From Actinomycetota bacterium (GTDB lineage: Bacteria > Actinomycetota > Actinomycetes > Nanopelagicales > Nanopelagicaceae), in the NCBI GenBank assembly GCA_010028225.1, contig RGOY01000071.1, positions 1-6,472 of the forward strand: DNA of 6,472 nucleotides, read 5' to 3'. The stretch's first letter is position 1. Each line of letters starts with the position of its first letter. Of this stretch, positions 1 through 5,293 are shown one piece after another. The notes beneath the pieces were generated by a model. That model was not told where the DNA came from and made no database searches. It was given only the letters and a program-made list of their open reading frames with translations. Both the position numbers and the translations under genes were made by a program.

Positions 1-213
1 GACCTCAATTCGGTCACAAAATCCTGCTAGGGCTTCATCAACTGAGTTATCAACTACTTCGTAGACGAGGTGGTGAAGGCCCCTCTCCCCAGTTGAGCCG
101 ATGTACATTCCGGGGCGTTTTCGAACAGCCTCTAGCCCCTCTAGGACTGTGATGGCTGAGGCGTCGTAACTCTTCGCCGCTTTATCGCCCTCTAAAGCCG
201 TTTTTGTTGCCAT
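1..213 (-). CDS. gyrB: DNA gyrase subunit B, N-terminal 71 residues (3' part outside window)
   Basis: GyrB is the ATPase subunit of the GyrA2GyrB2 type II topoisomerase, which puts negative supercoils into DNA ahead of replication forks. The 71 visible codons, read leftward from the ATG at 213, give the family's N-terminal signature: SYDASAITVLEGLEAVRKRP (residues 15-34), then GMYIGSTGERGLHHLVYEVV, then DNSVDEALAG. The last segment holds the Glu-Asn part of the GHKL ATP-binding fold (E52, N56). An in-frame TAG lies four codons before the ATG, so no longer start is possible. A short AGGA (224-227) sits 10 nt upstream as a weak ribosome site. The gene follows dciA in the same direction after 158 nt, and gyrA would be expected beyond it. 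The catalytic tyrosine is in GyrA; the toprim domain of GyrB lies outside the window. Confidence 0.97.
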   Translation of the reverse strand, partial: MATKTALEGDKAAKSYDASAITVLEGLEAVRKRPGMYIGSTGERGLHHLVYEVVDNSVDEALAGFCDRIEV

Positions 214-249
214 AGCGTCGGAATCCTAGTCATATATTGTCGTGAGATA

Positions 250-270
250 CACCCGAAAAGGGCTTCGGTG
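250..270 (-). other. Stem-loop in the dciA-gyrB spacer
   Basis: Read on the minus strand, CACCGAA (270-264) can pair with TTCGGGTG (257-250) around a 6-nt GCCCTT loop. This gives seven base pairs with one bulged G. No T-run follows in the direction of transcription, so it does not look like an intrinsic terminator. It lies 36 nt upstream of the gyrB start and could be an RNA-processing or leader structure. The pairing is visible; the role is inferred. Confidence 0.35.
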
Positions 271-272
271 GG

Positions 273-278
273 ATTCTA
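273..278 (-). promoter_or_regulatory. Possible -10 element of a gyrB promoter
   Basis: On the minus strand this reads TAGAAT, one mismatch from TATAAT. I find no convincing -35 hexamer 16-18 nt upstream, which is common for actinobacterial promoters. If used, transcription would start near 266 and give gyrB its own leader of about 50 nt. The rest of the 158-nt spacer (214-371) shows no open frame or terminator. This is a weak call based on one hexamer. Confidence 0.25.
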
Positions 279-371
279 AAGAGGTTCTTTTCGCGTCTTT
301 GAGGTCACCTACTCAACTACAACGAAAAAGGCGCTTAGGGCTCGCTTTAGATTCCCCGAAATTTATTGGAT

Positions 372-836
372 TTACCCGTAGGTGTCCCTTGGCCCTTTAG
401 AGCCTTTAATGGTTCGAAGGCCTCTTCGCCATGAAGGTGGTGTTGGCCCCAAAACCAGTAATTCATCCACCAGAACTCCGGGTGCTGTCTTTGTGATTTT
501 CTCAAGGAGTGAAGGGGTTAGTAATGTGAGTTGAGTCGCCCACGCGGTTGATGAAGCGCGAATAGTTAAACGGCCATCAAGAAGTGTTATTGGCTCACTA
601 TGTTCAGCTACTTCATCACCAACAATCTCGGCCCACAGAGCAAAAAGATTTCCTTCGGCTAGCAATTGATTCCATTGCCTCCCCTCAATCAAGTCATCCA
701 ATACTTGTTTGAGGGGAAGTGGATCACTTCCAGGGCTTAAGTGAGATGGATTATCACTTTTTTGTGGGTGGTATTTCTTTTGAGGGTGTGAAGATTTAAA
801 CGCTCGAAAGAGTTCCTTTGCTAGATCCCGCTTCAT
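372..836 (-). CDS. dciA: DciA, replicative-helicase loading factor (DUF721)
   Basis: The 154-residue product is a DciA/DUF721 protein. This family interacts with the replicative helicase DnaB and helps load it in bacteria that lack DnaC or DnaI. Residues 1-40 are basic and low in complexity. The KH-like core runs from about 45 to 130: FALWAEIVGDEVAEHSEPITL, then LTIRASSTAWATQLTLLTPSLL. The tail RGLRTIKGSKGPRDTYG matches the actinobacterial form of the family. The ATG overlaps the recF stop (ATGA, 833-836), which suggests translational coupling. It also has a strong Shine-Dalgarno AAGGAGGG at 846-853 with a 9-nt spacer. The position between recF and gyrB is where actinobacteria usually carry this gene. 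Annotation pipelines often call it only 'DUF721 domain-containing protein'. Confidence 0.93.
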   Translation of the reverse strand: MKRDLAKELFRAFKSSHPQKKYHPQKSDNPSHLSPGSDPLPLKQVLDDLIEGRQWNQLLAEGNLFALWAEIVGDEVAEHSEPITLLDGRLTIRASSTAWATQLTLLTPSLLEKITKTAPGVLVDELLVLGPTPPSWRRGLRTIKGSKGPRDTYG

Positions 837-1915
837 TTTACAGATCCCTCCTTTATATAACGGAGGTTTTGAGAGAGTTGGGTGGGAAGATCAGACTCCA
901 CAGCAACTGTTATTAATGTTTGCTCTGCTGTTAAAGCCAAATCCACCAAAGTTGATCGTCGTTTCTCATCCAACTCCGCAAAAACATCGTCAAGAATCAA
1001 AATTGGGTTCTTATCTTCACTACGTAGCAATAAATAGGTGGCTAATTTTAAAGTAAGTGCGACCGACCAAGACTCTCCTTGAGATGCATAGCCTTTTACC
1101 GGTTGGTTATCGAGTAGGAGAGTGAGATCGTCGCGGTGTGGTCCGAGAAGTGTGATCCCGCGATCCCTCTCTTGAGCCCGGACCTCAGTTAATTTCTCTT
1201 TAAAAATCCCTTTATTAGAATCTTTGTCGCTTGAAAGACCTTCTATATGAGATCGATAATCGACGGCAAATACCTTCTTTTTCGAAATATTCTCATGCGC
1301 CTCACTGAAAAATTCTTCGAGTTTTGAAAGAAGCTTGATGCGTTCGGCCACTATTTCTGATCCAAACTCAATTAAATGCTCATCCCATGGCTCCAAGGAC
1401 GACTGTGGTGCTCTAGTTTTTAGTAGAGAATTTCTTTGTTTTAAGGCGCGTTCATAATCGCTTATCACAGCGCTCATTCGGGGCGTTTGTTGGACCAGAG
1501 TTTGATCTATGAAAGCTCTTCGACCACCGGGATCACCTCTAACAAGATCCAAATCCTCCGGGGAAAAGAATGTTGTGTGAAGAAAGCCTAAGATTCCACG
1601 TTGGCTTCGTGTTGGTTGGTTGTTTACTTTTGCTCGGTTGGCTCTATGAGAATTTATCTCAAGTTCTAGAAGTGCTTCTCGGTCACCATTATTTATTCTT
1701 GCGCGAATTATGGCTTGTTCGCTGCCAAGTTGTACCAAAGGTTGATCGGTGGAGACTCGGTGAGATGAGAGGATTGATAAGTAGATGATTGATTCGATGA
1801 TGTTGGTCTTTCCCTCACCGTTTTCACCTACAAAAGTAGTTACACCTTTATTTAATGAGAGATTAAGAGAGTTATAAGAACGGAAATTTGTGAGTTGGAG
1901 TTGGGAGAGAAACAC
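833..1915 (-). CDS. recF: DNA replication and repair protein RecF
   Basis: RecF is an SMC-like ATPase that, with RecO and RecR, loads RecA at single-strand gaps and helps restart stalled forks. The 360-residue length is typical. The protein shows the N-terminal LTNFRSY (8-14), the Walker A loop GENGEGKTN (30-38), FSPEDLDLVRG (117-127), LLGPHRDD (256-263), an ABC-type signature around YASQGESWSVAL (276-287), and Walker B ILILDDVFAELD (305-316). The start is a GTG at 1915, only 3 nt after the dnaN stop. That stop is in the same frame, so no earlier start exists. I see no Shine-Dalgarno before it, so translation probably depends on ribosomes finishing dnaN. The stop overlaps dciA. Unlike Streptomyces and Mycobacterium, no gnd gene separates it from dnaN. 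Confidence 0.97.
   Translation of the reverse strand: MFLSQLQLTNFRSYNSLNLSLNKGVTTFVGENGEGKTNIIESIIYLSILSSHRVSTDQPLVQLGSEQAIIRARINNGDREALLELEINSHRANRAKVNNQPTRSQRGILGFLHTTFFSPEDLDLVRGDPGGRRAFIDQTLVQQTPRMSAVISDYERALKQRNSLLKTRAPQSSLEPWDEHLIEFGSEIVAERIKLLSKLEEFFSEAHENISKKKVFAVDYRSHIEGLSSDKDSNKGIFKEKLTEVRAQERDRGITLLGPHRDDLTLLLDNQPVKGYASQGESWSVALTLKLATYLLLRSEDKNPILILDDVFAELDEKRRSTLVDLALTAEQTLITVAVESDLPTQLSQNLRYIKEGSVK
846..853 (-). promoter_or_regulatory. Strong ribosome-binding site of dciA inside the recF 3' end
   Basis: The minus strand reads AAGGAGGG, nearly the full anti-Shine-Dalgarno complement, 9 nt before the dciA ATG at 836. It lies within the last codons of recF. dciA can therefore load ribosomes directly as well as through the ATGA overlap. 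It is much stronger than the site of recF, which has none that I can see. Confidence 0.8.
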
Positions 1916-1918
1916 GGC

Positions 1919-3046
1919 TCATGTGGTGTAACGGGTAGGCATGATTAAATAACTATAACTATCTAGTTTGGGACCGTTTTTCTCATTTCGGCCACGGATG
2001 ACTGCTTGTCGGTTTGCGGCAGTGAAAGAGATGGTGGCAAATGGTGTTGTAAGTGCCGTTAAACCATCCATGAGGAAGGTGGGGTTGAATGCTATTTGTA
2101 TTGGCTCTCCTTCGAAATCTATCTCTATCTCTTCAGTCGCAGTCGCATCCTCACCTGTTCCAGCCTCTAATGTCAGTAGGTTGTTGGAGATATTTAGTCG
2201 AAGCGGAATGGTTTTATCTGTTACAAGAGAGACGCGTCGGATTGATTCGATAAAAGTGGCCACATTTATTGTTGCTTCTGCTGCTACCTCTGTAGGTAGT
2301 AGGTGGCGAAATGGTGGGAATTCCCCTTCTAAAACTCGGGTAGTCATTGTTTTACCTTCTGTGGCAAGACCCACCAATCGATCGTTTGATGTGGCTCCTG
2401 CAATAGAAAGTGCTAACTCTGTATTGGACGTTATTGCTTTACAGGCATCTAAAAGGGTTCTTGCTCGCATAAGAACAGTTGTTGAAAATCCTGGGGAAGA
2501 TGGTTGCCAAACTAGCTCGCGGACCGCCAGTCGATATCTATCGGTGGCTGCGAGAGTTACGCGTTCTTCGGTTACTTCAATATGAACTCCAGTAAGTTTC
2601 GGTAACGAATCATCTCTACTTGCTGCTATTGCCACCTGCGCCACAGCTTCGGTGAAGAGTGAACTACTTATTGAACCTGATTCTTGAGGGAGTGGTGGTA
2701 AAGATGGGTATTCGGAATTTGGGATGGTTGGTAGTTGGAACTTTGATTTTCCCGCGGTTACCTGAACTCGAGATCCCTCAAGTGTAAAGGTGACAGGTTT
2801 GTTTGTTAGAGCTTTTGAAATATCACTTAAAAGTTTCCCTTGTACTAAAACCTTACCTTGGGTGTGGATCTCTGCGGGGAAGTGTGCTTTAGACGAGGTC
2901 TCTAAATCTGTTGCTGAGAGATGAACCTCTTTACCAACCTCAATAACAACACCATGTAGGGCTGAGTTGGTTGGTCTTGTAGAAAGGCTACGGGAGACCC
3001 AAAGGAGAGCATCACTTAAAACCGAACTATCAACAGTGAACTTCAT
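1919..3046 (-). CDS. dnaN: DNA polymerase III beta subunit (sliding clamp)
   Basis: The beta clamp forms a ring dimer around DNA and tethers polymerase III and other clamp-binding proteins. The 375 residues fit three repeated clamp domains of about 125 residues each. Recognisable blocks are MKFTVDSSVLSDALLWVSRS at the start, VLVQGKLLSDISKAL (66-80), LPTIPNSEYPSLP (105-117), LTGVHIEV with TLAATDRYRLAVREL (151-178), and the C-terminal SYLIMPTR, which lines the protein-binding cleft. The C-terminus carries four residues (YTT and the preceding R) where many homologues end in a short hydrophobic tail. The ATG at 3046 has a good ribosome site AAGGGGAG (3054-3061), 7 nt upstream. It lies downstream of dnaA across the putative oriC and leads the dnaN-recF-dciA operon. 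Confidence 0.98.
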   Translation of the reverse strand: MKFTVDSSVLSDALLWVSRSLSTRPTNSALHGVVIEVGKEVHLSATDLETSSKAHFPAEIHTQGKVLVQGKLLSDISKALTNKPVTFTLEGSRVQVTAGKSKFQLPTIPNSEYPSLPPLPQESGSISSSLFTEAVAQVAIAASRDDSLPKLTGVHIEVTEERVTLAATDRYRLAVRELVWQPSSPGFSTTVLMRARTLLDACKAITSNTELALSIAGATSNDRLVGLATEGKTMTTRVLEGEFPPFRHLLPTEVAAEATINVATFIESIRRVSLVTDKTIPLRLNISNNLLTLEAGTGEDATATEEIEIDFEGEPIQIAFNPTFLMDGLTALTTPFATISFTAANRQAVIRGRNEKNGPKLDSYSYLIMPTRYTT

Positions 3047-3100
3047 ATCAAAACTCCCCTTCCTTAAAACTACCCATTTAGGTAATCCACCAACAACCTC

Positions 3101-3160
3101 TATCTCTTTATAAAGTTAGTTGTAGTAACCAACCTTAAAACTTGTGTAGATAGATTAAAA
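3101..3160. other. AT-rich candidate DNA-unwinding element
   Basis: About 75 percent of these 60 bases are A or T, by hand count. The stretch is on the dnaN side of the DnaA-box row. It contains in-phase TAG-type triplets (TAG, TTG, TAG, TAA at 3117-3128) and TAGATAG at 3147-3153, which recall the DnaA-trio motif described in Bacillus subtilis. A second AT-rich patch (3251-3300, about 72 percent) lies right beside the boxes and is an equally possible melting site. Confidence 0.4.
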
Positions 3161-3278
3161 CTGCAGGTCAACAACGAGAAAAGAATCCCTCCCTCAATGT
3201 TGACTTTATGTGTTTAAAGTGTGGAGGAAGAAGCTTCCAACCCCACCCACTTAAACCACTTATTAAGTTTTTACCTGT

Positions 3279-3329
3279 TTTCCCACACAAAAACTAAGTT
3301 ATCCACAACAATCCACAACATTACCCACA
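3279..3329 (+). repeat. Phased row of four DnaA boxes with a 10-bp tandem repeat
   Basis: Four same-strand boxes begin at 3279 (TTTCCCACA, two mismatches), 3299 (TTATCCACA, perfect), 3309 (CAATCCACA, two mismatches) and 3321 (TTACCCACA, one mismatch). The start distances are 20, 10 and 12 bp, close to whole helical turns, so bound DnaA molecules would sit on one face of the DNA. The decamer ATCCACAACA is repeated exactly at 3301-3310 and 3311-3320. The last box ends 2 nt before the dnaA stop codon. Confidence 0.8.
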
Positions 3330-3331
3330 AC

Positions 3332-4765
3332 CTAAAGTTTCGCACTTTGTTTGATTCGGTTGGTTAACTCTGTCACTTGGTTGTAGATGGAGCGGCGCTC
3401 AGCCATAAGTTGCCGGATTTTTCTATCGGCATGCATAACAGTGGTGTGGTCCCTACCACCGAAAGTTTGGCCAATTTTTGGTAGTGAGAGTTCGGTTAAC
3501 TCCCGACACAAATACATAGCAATTTGTCTAGCGTTAACCAAAACTCTAGATCTCGAAGTTCCACATAAGTCATCTACGCTTAAACTGAAATAGGTTGCAG
3601 TTTGTTGGATGATCGCAGTTGCGGTGATTTCTGGCCCACCATCCCTCGGGATTAAGTCTTTCAAAACAATTTCAGCCAACCCCAAATCAACCCCTTGGCG
3701 ATTGAGAGAGGCAAACGCAGTTACACGTATCAAAGCACCCTCTAGCTCGCGAATATTCGAGTCGATTTTAGAAGCGATATATTCCAAAACATCATCAGGT
3801 GCATTAAGTTTGTCTTGCGCTGCTTTCTTTCGCAAAATAGCGATTCGAGTTTCAAGTTCTGGGGGTTGGATATCTGTAATCAAACCCCATTCAAAACGGG
3901 AACGTAAGCGATCTTCCAAAGTTGTGAGTTGTTTCGGTGGGCGATCACTCGATACGACTATTTGTTTGTTAGCGTTATATAACGTGTTGAAGGTGTGAAA
4001 AAACTCTTCTTGGGTTCTTTCTTTATTTTCTAGAAACTGAATGTCGTCGACTAACAAAATATCAAGGTCTCGGTACCTACGTTGGAAAACAGAGGATTTA
4101 TCATCACGAATCGAGTTAATAAAGTCATTGGTGAATTCTTCAGAAGAGACATAACGAACACGAACACTTGGAAAAAGCTCTCGTGCATAAGCGCCGATTG
4201 CGTGCAATAGATGGGTTTTTCCAAGACCTGATTCACCATAAATAAACAATGGGTTATAAGCTTTGGCGGGCGCCTCTGAAACAGCGAGCGCTGCGGCGTG
4301 AGCAAAACGATTAGAAGCCCCAATAACAAAAGTCTCAAAAATGTATCGTGGATTGAGTTGGGTTGCTTCAGTTGGTTTTGAGGTGGATCTAGAGATGGAG
4401 GCCGAATGCGGCGCGGTTTCTTTCACCTCTTCAAAAGTCTCACTCCCAGCAGATTCGAGAGATGAGTCGACTGTGACGGCTATATTGATTCGTGTTCCTA
4501 GTTTTTGACCTAAAACTTCACTCAAACTCTCCCGTAGCCGGCTTTCAATAACATCTTTAGCGAAGTTGTTTGGAGCGGCTAGAAGGAGATTTGATTCGAG
4601 ATCACCAGGAATCAAACCCAGAGGCTTTGTGATTGTTAACCAGGCCCGATGTTGAGGTGCATCTTGGGCGATGGCTTCAATAACTGAGAGCCAGGTTTCT
4701 TTGAGGTCGGTGCCGAGGGTTGGGTTAGGAGCTGAGGTTTCCACCATGCTGGCCTCTGGACTCAT
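3332..4765 (-). CDS. dnaA: Chromosomal replication initiator DnaA
   Basis: DnaA is the AAA+ initiator that binds DnaA boxes, melts the origin and recruits the helicase. With the ATG at 4765 it has 477 residues. Domain I is at about 18-100 (LKETWLSVIEAIAQ onward), followed by a short Ser/Thr/Glu-rich linker. The AAA+ domain begins near NPRYIFETFVIGASNRFAHA (138-157). It has Walker A GESGLGKTH (177-185), Walker B LLVDDIQF (237-244), sensor 1 VVSSDRPP (270-277), the Arg-finger segment LRSRFEWGL (287-295) and sensor 2 NIRELEGALIR (337-347). Domain IV contains the box-binding signature GGRDHTTV (436-443). A GTG at 4807 would add 14 residues, but it has no ribosome site and lies inside a DnaA box. 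I prefer 4765, where AGGAG is 11 nt upstream. An ATG at 4789 is a third option. Boxes upstream suggest autoregulation. Confidence 0.96.
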   Translation of the reverse strand: MSPEASMVETSAPNPTLGTDLKETWLSVIEAIAQDAPQHRAWLTITKPLGLIPGDLESNLLLAAPNNFAKDVIESRLRESLSEVLGQKLGTRINIAVTVDSSLESAGSETFEEVKETAPHSASISRSTSKPTEATQLNPRYIFETFVIGASNRFAHAAALAVSEAPAKAYNPLFIYGESGLGKTHLLHAIGAYARELFPSVRVRYVSSEEFTNDFINSIRDDKSSVFQRRYRDLDILLVDDIQFLENKERTQEEFFHTFNTLYNANKQIVVSSDRPPKQLTTLEDRLRSRFEWGLITDIQPPELETRIAILRKKAAQDKLNAPDDVLEYIASKIDSNIRELEGALIRVTAFASLNRQGVDLGLAEIVLKDLIPRDGGPEITATAIIQQTATYFSLSVDDLCGTSRSRVLVNARQIAMYLCRELTELSLPKIGQTFGGRDHTTVMHADRKIRQLMAERRSIYNQVTELTNRIKQSAKL

Positions 4766-4776
4766 CTTTTCCCCAT

Positions 4777-4781
4777 CTCCT
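4777..4781 (-). promoter_or_regulatory. Ribosome-binding site favouring the dnaA start at 4765
   Basis: The minus strand reads AGGAG, 11 nt before the ATG at 4765. Neither the GTG at 4807 nor the ATG at 4789 has a comparable site at a usable distance. The spacing is a little long, so the choice of start is likely but not certain. Confidence 0.5.
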
Positions 4782-4787
4782 ATCCCC

Positions 4788-4808
4788 ATATCCACAAAGT
4801 TATCCACA
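4788..4808 (+). repeat. Pair of DnaA boxes at the dnaA 5' end
   Basis: A one-mismatch box ATATCCACA (4788-4796) and a perfect box TTATCCACA (4800-4808) have the same orientation, with starts 12 bp apart. They lie just upstream of the preferred dnaA start, in the dnaA leader. DnaA bound here could block transcription elongation or nucleate a second DnaA assembly. Confidence 0.8.
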
Positions 4809-4879
4809 ACCTGTGGTCTAAACTCATGCTTGAGGCTTCAAACAGGCCTTAGAAGACCTTTCGACCCCTCAATAGACCG

Positions 4880-4901
4880 GCGCCCTGTGGATAGAGGGCG
4901 C
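4880..4901 (-). repeat. Inverted repeat presenting a DnaA box in its loop
   Basis: GCGCCCT (4880-4886) and AGGGCGC (4895-4901) are a perfect 7-bp inverted repeat around an 8-nt loop. The loop plus one stem base is TGTGGATAG (4886-4894), a DnaA box on the minus strand (CTATCCACA, one mismatch). No T-run follows on either strand, so it is not an intrinsic terminator. It lies at the expected start point of the candidate dnaA promoter. Confidence 0.7.
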
Positions 4902-4930
4902 AACGTAAGGCCCTACCTAGTAAAAAGCAA
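4902..4930 (-). promoter_or_regulatory. Candidate dnaA promoter
   Basis: On the minus strand TTGCTT (4930-4925) and TACGTT (4907-4902) are 17 nt apart. They keep the TTG core of the -35 box and the TA...T frame of the -10 box, but otherwise match poorly. The predicted start near 4895 would fall on the DnaA box in the hairpin loop, and a perfect box (4935-4943) lies just upstream of the -35. This would suit DnaA autoregulation. An alternative -10 is TAATTT at 4944-4949. Confidence 0.35.
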
Positions 4931-4934
4931 GTGG

Positions 4935-4943
4935 TTATCCACA
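4935..4943 (+). promoter_or_regulatory. Perfect DnaA box between divergent promoters
   Basis: TTATCCACA matches the consensus exactly. With its flank it forms GTGGTTATCCAC (4931-4942), where GTGG and CCAC are inverted around TTAT. It lies 4 nt from the candidate dnaA -35 and 3 nt from the candidate rpmH -35, so bound DnaA could affect both directions. Confidence 0.85.
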
Positions 4944-4946
4944 AAT

Positions 4947-4976
4947 TAGACAAGGGCAACCCCGCTTCCGTACCTT
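4947..4976 (+). promoter_or_regulatory. Candidate rpmH operon promoter
   Basis: TAGACA (4947-4952, five of six with TTGACA) and TACCTT (4971-4976, TAnnnT type) are 18 nt apart. A start near 4983 would give rpmH a leader of about 125 nt carrying the inverted repeat at 4992-5005. The -35 match is good and the -10 is modest. Confidence 0.4.
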
Positions 4977-4991
4977 TTGCGTCTCACTGCG

Positions 4992-5005
4992 GCGTCACAC
5001 GACGC
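4992..5005 (+). repeat. Small inverted repeat in the rpmH leader
   Basis: GCGTC and GACGC are inverted around ACAC. A further direct copy of GCGTC lies 13 bp upstream (4979-4983). It could be a regulator site or a weak leader hairpin. There is no T-run, so it is not a terminator. Confidence 0.3.
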
Positions 5006-5107
5006 GATTCTTTGAGATCAGGCTTGGGTGCGGAGAGAACGACTCGTTGAACCCCCTAAAACTTGAGAGAAAAGACCAGAGATTTCACGGCAACAAAGGA
5101 GCTCCCC

Positions 5108-5245
5108 ATGACTAAGCGGACTTATCAACCCAACAATCGTAAGCGGGCAAAGAAGCACGGCTTCCGTTCGCGCATGGCAACTCGCGGAGGTCGCGCAGTT
5201 CTGTCAAGCAGGCGTGCCAAAGGGCGCGCTCGTCTCTCCGCTTAA
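5108..5245 (+). CDS. rpmH: 50S ribosomal protein L34
   Basis: L34 is a small, very basic protein of the large ribosomal subunit. The 45 residues MTKRTYQPNNRKRAKKHGF, then RSRMATRGGRAVLSSRRAKG and RARLSA cover the whole family, including the diagnostic TYQPNNRKR and HGFRSRM. The ATG at 5108 has a good ribosome site AAAGGAG (5095-5101) with a 6-nt spacer. The frame stays open to an ATG at 5063, but those 15 extra residues match nothing in L34 and that start has no clear ribosome site. It leads the rpmH-rnpA-yidD-yidC block, divergent from dnaA, as in most bacteria. A stem-loop follows its stop. Confidence 0.98.
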   Translation: MTKRTYQPNNRKRAKKHGFRSRMATRGGRAVLSSRRAKGRARLSA

Positions 5246-5249
5246 CCCA

Positions 5250-5269
5250 CTTGAACCTAATCGTTCAAG
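5250..5269 (+). other. Stem-loop between rpmH and rnpA
   Basis: CTTGAAC (5250-5256) and GTTCAAG (5263-5269) form a perfect 7-bp stem with a 6-nt loop. It starts 5 nt after the rpmH stop. No T-run follows, so it is not a standard terminator. It may slow polymerase or protect the rpmH message end, allowing much more L34 than RnpA to be made from one transcript. The structure is visible; the role is inferred. Confidence 0.6.
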
Positions 5270-5293
5270 AGTCCAGAGAGAACGAGTAACCAG

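Larger units (their letters stand above)
3047..3331. other. Probable oriC (dnaA-dnaN intergenic region)
   Basis: This 285-nt non-coding stretch between the dnaA stop and the dnaN start holds the main features of a replication origin. One perfect DnaA box (TTATCCACA, 3299-3307) and several degenerate ones are crowded next to dnaA. Weaker two-mismatch boxes occur at 3220-3228 and 3209-3217 (minus) and 3083-3091 (plus). AT-rich DNA covers 3101-3160 and 3251-3300. A short hairpin GGAAG/CTTCC (3226-3238) lies between them, and a palindrome CTTTATAAAG is at 3106-3115. In actinobacteria the functional origin is known to lie between dnaA and dnaN. That this exact stretch is the origin is inferred from content and position. 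It must also carry any separate dnaN promoter; a TATAAA at 3108-3113 (minus) is the only candidate I see. Confidence 0.85.
4766..5107. promoter_or_regulatory. Divergent dnaA-rpmH regulatory region
   Basis: This 342-nt gene-free stretch separates the leftward and rightward gene blocks. From left to right it holds the dnaA ribosome site, the DnaA-box pair (4788-4808), a DnaA box in a hairpin (4880-4901), a candidate dnaA promoter (4902-4930), a perfect DnaA box (4935-4943), a candidate rpmH promoter (4947-4976), an inverted repeat (4992-5005), an 11-bp palindrome AACGACTCGTT (5038-5048) and the rpmH ribosome site AAAGGAG (5095-5101). It is the point where coding direction flips. It may be part of the origin, since in many bacteria boxes occur on both sides of dnaA. 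Confidence 0.75.

Noticed and set aside
214..371. Terminator between dciA and gyrB
   Set aside because: The only hairpin lacks a following T-run in the transcribed direction.
1570..1788. Open frame of 72 codons on the plus strand
   Set aside because: It is antisense to the conserved N-terminal half of recF and shows no features of its own.
1968..2585. Open frame of 205 codons on the plus strand
   Set aside because: It lies wholly antisense to dnaN, has no ribosome site or recognisable domain, and its Ser/Val/Arg-rich translation is the mirror of the clamp codons.
3609..3998. Open frame of 129 codons on the plus strand, and a shorter one at 3387-3593
   Set aside because: Both are antisense to conserved dnaA domains and have no protein-like features.
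4051..4338. Open frame of 95 codons on the minus strand
   Set aside because: It is an alternative frame inside the AAA+ domain of dnaA, on the same strand.
4671..4949. Open frame of 92 codons on the plus strand across the dnaA start
   Set aside because: It overlaps the dnaA 5' end antisense, and its second half is DnaA-box and promoter DNA. It has no ribosome site.
5063..5107. Longer start for rpmH
   Set aside because: The extra 15 residues match nothing in L34, and the ribosome site AAAGGAG is placed for the ATG at 5108.
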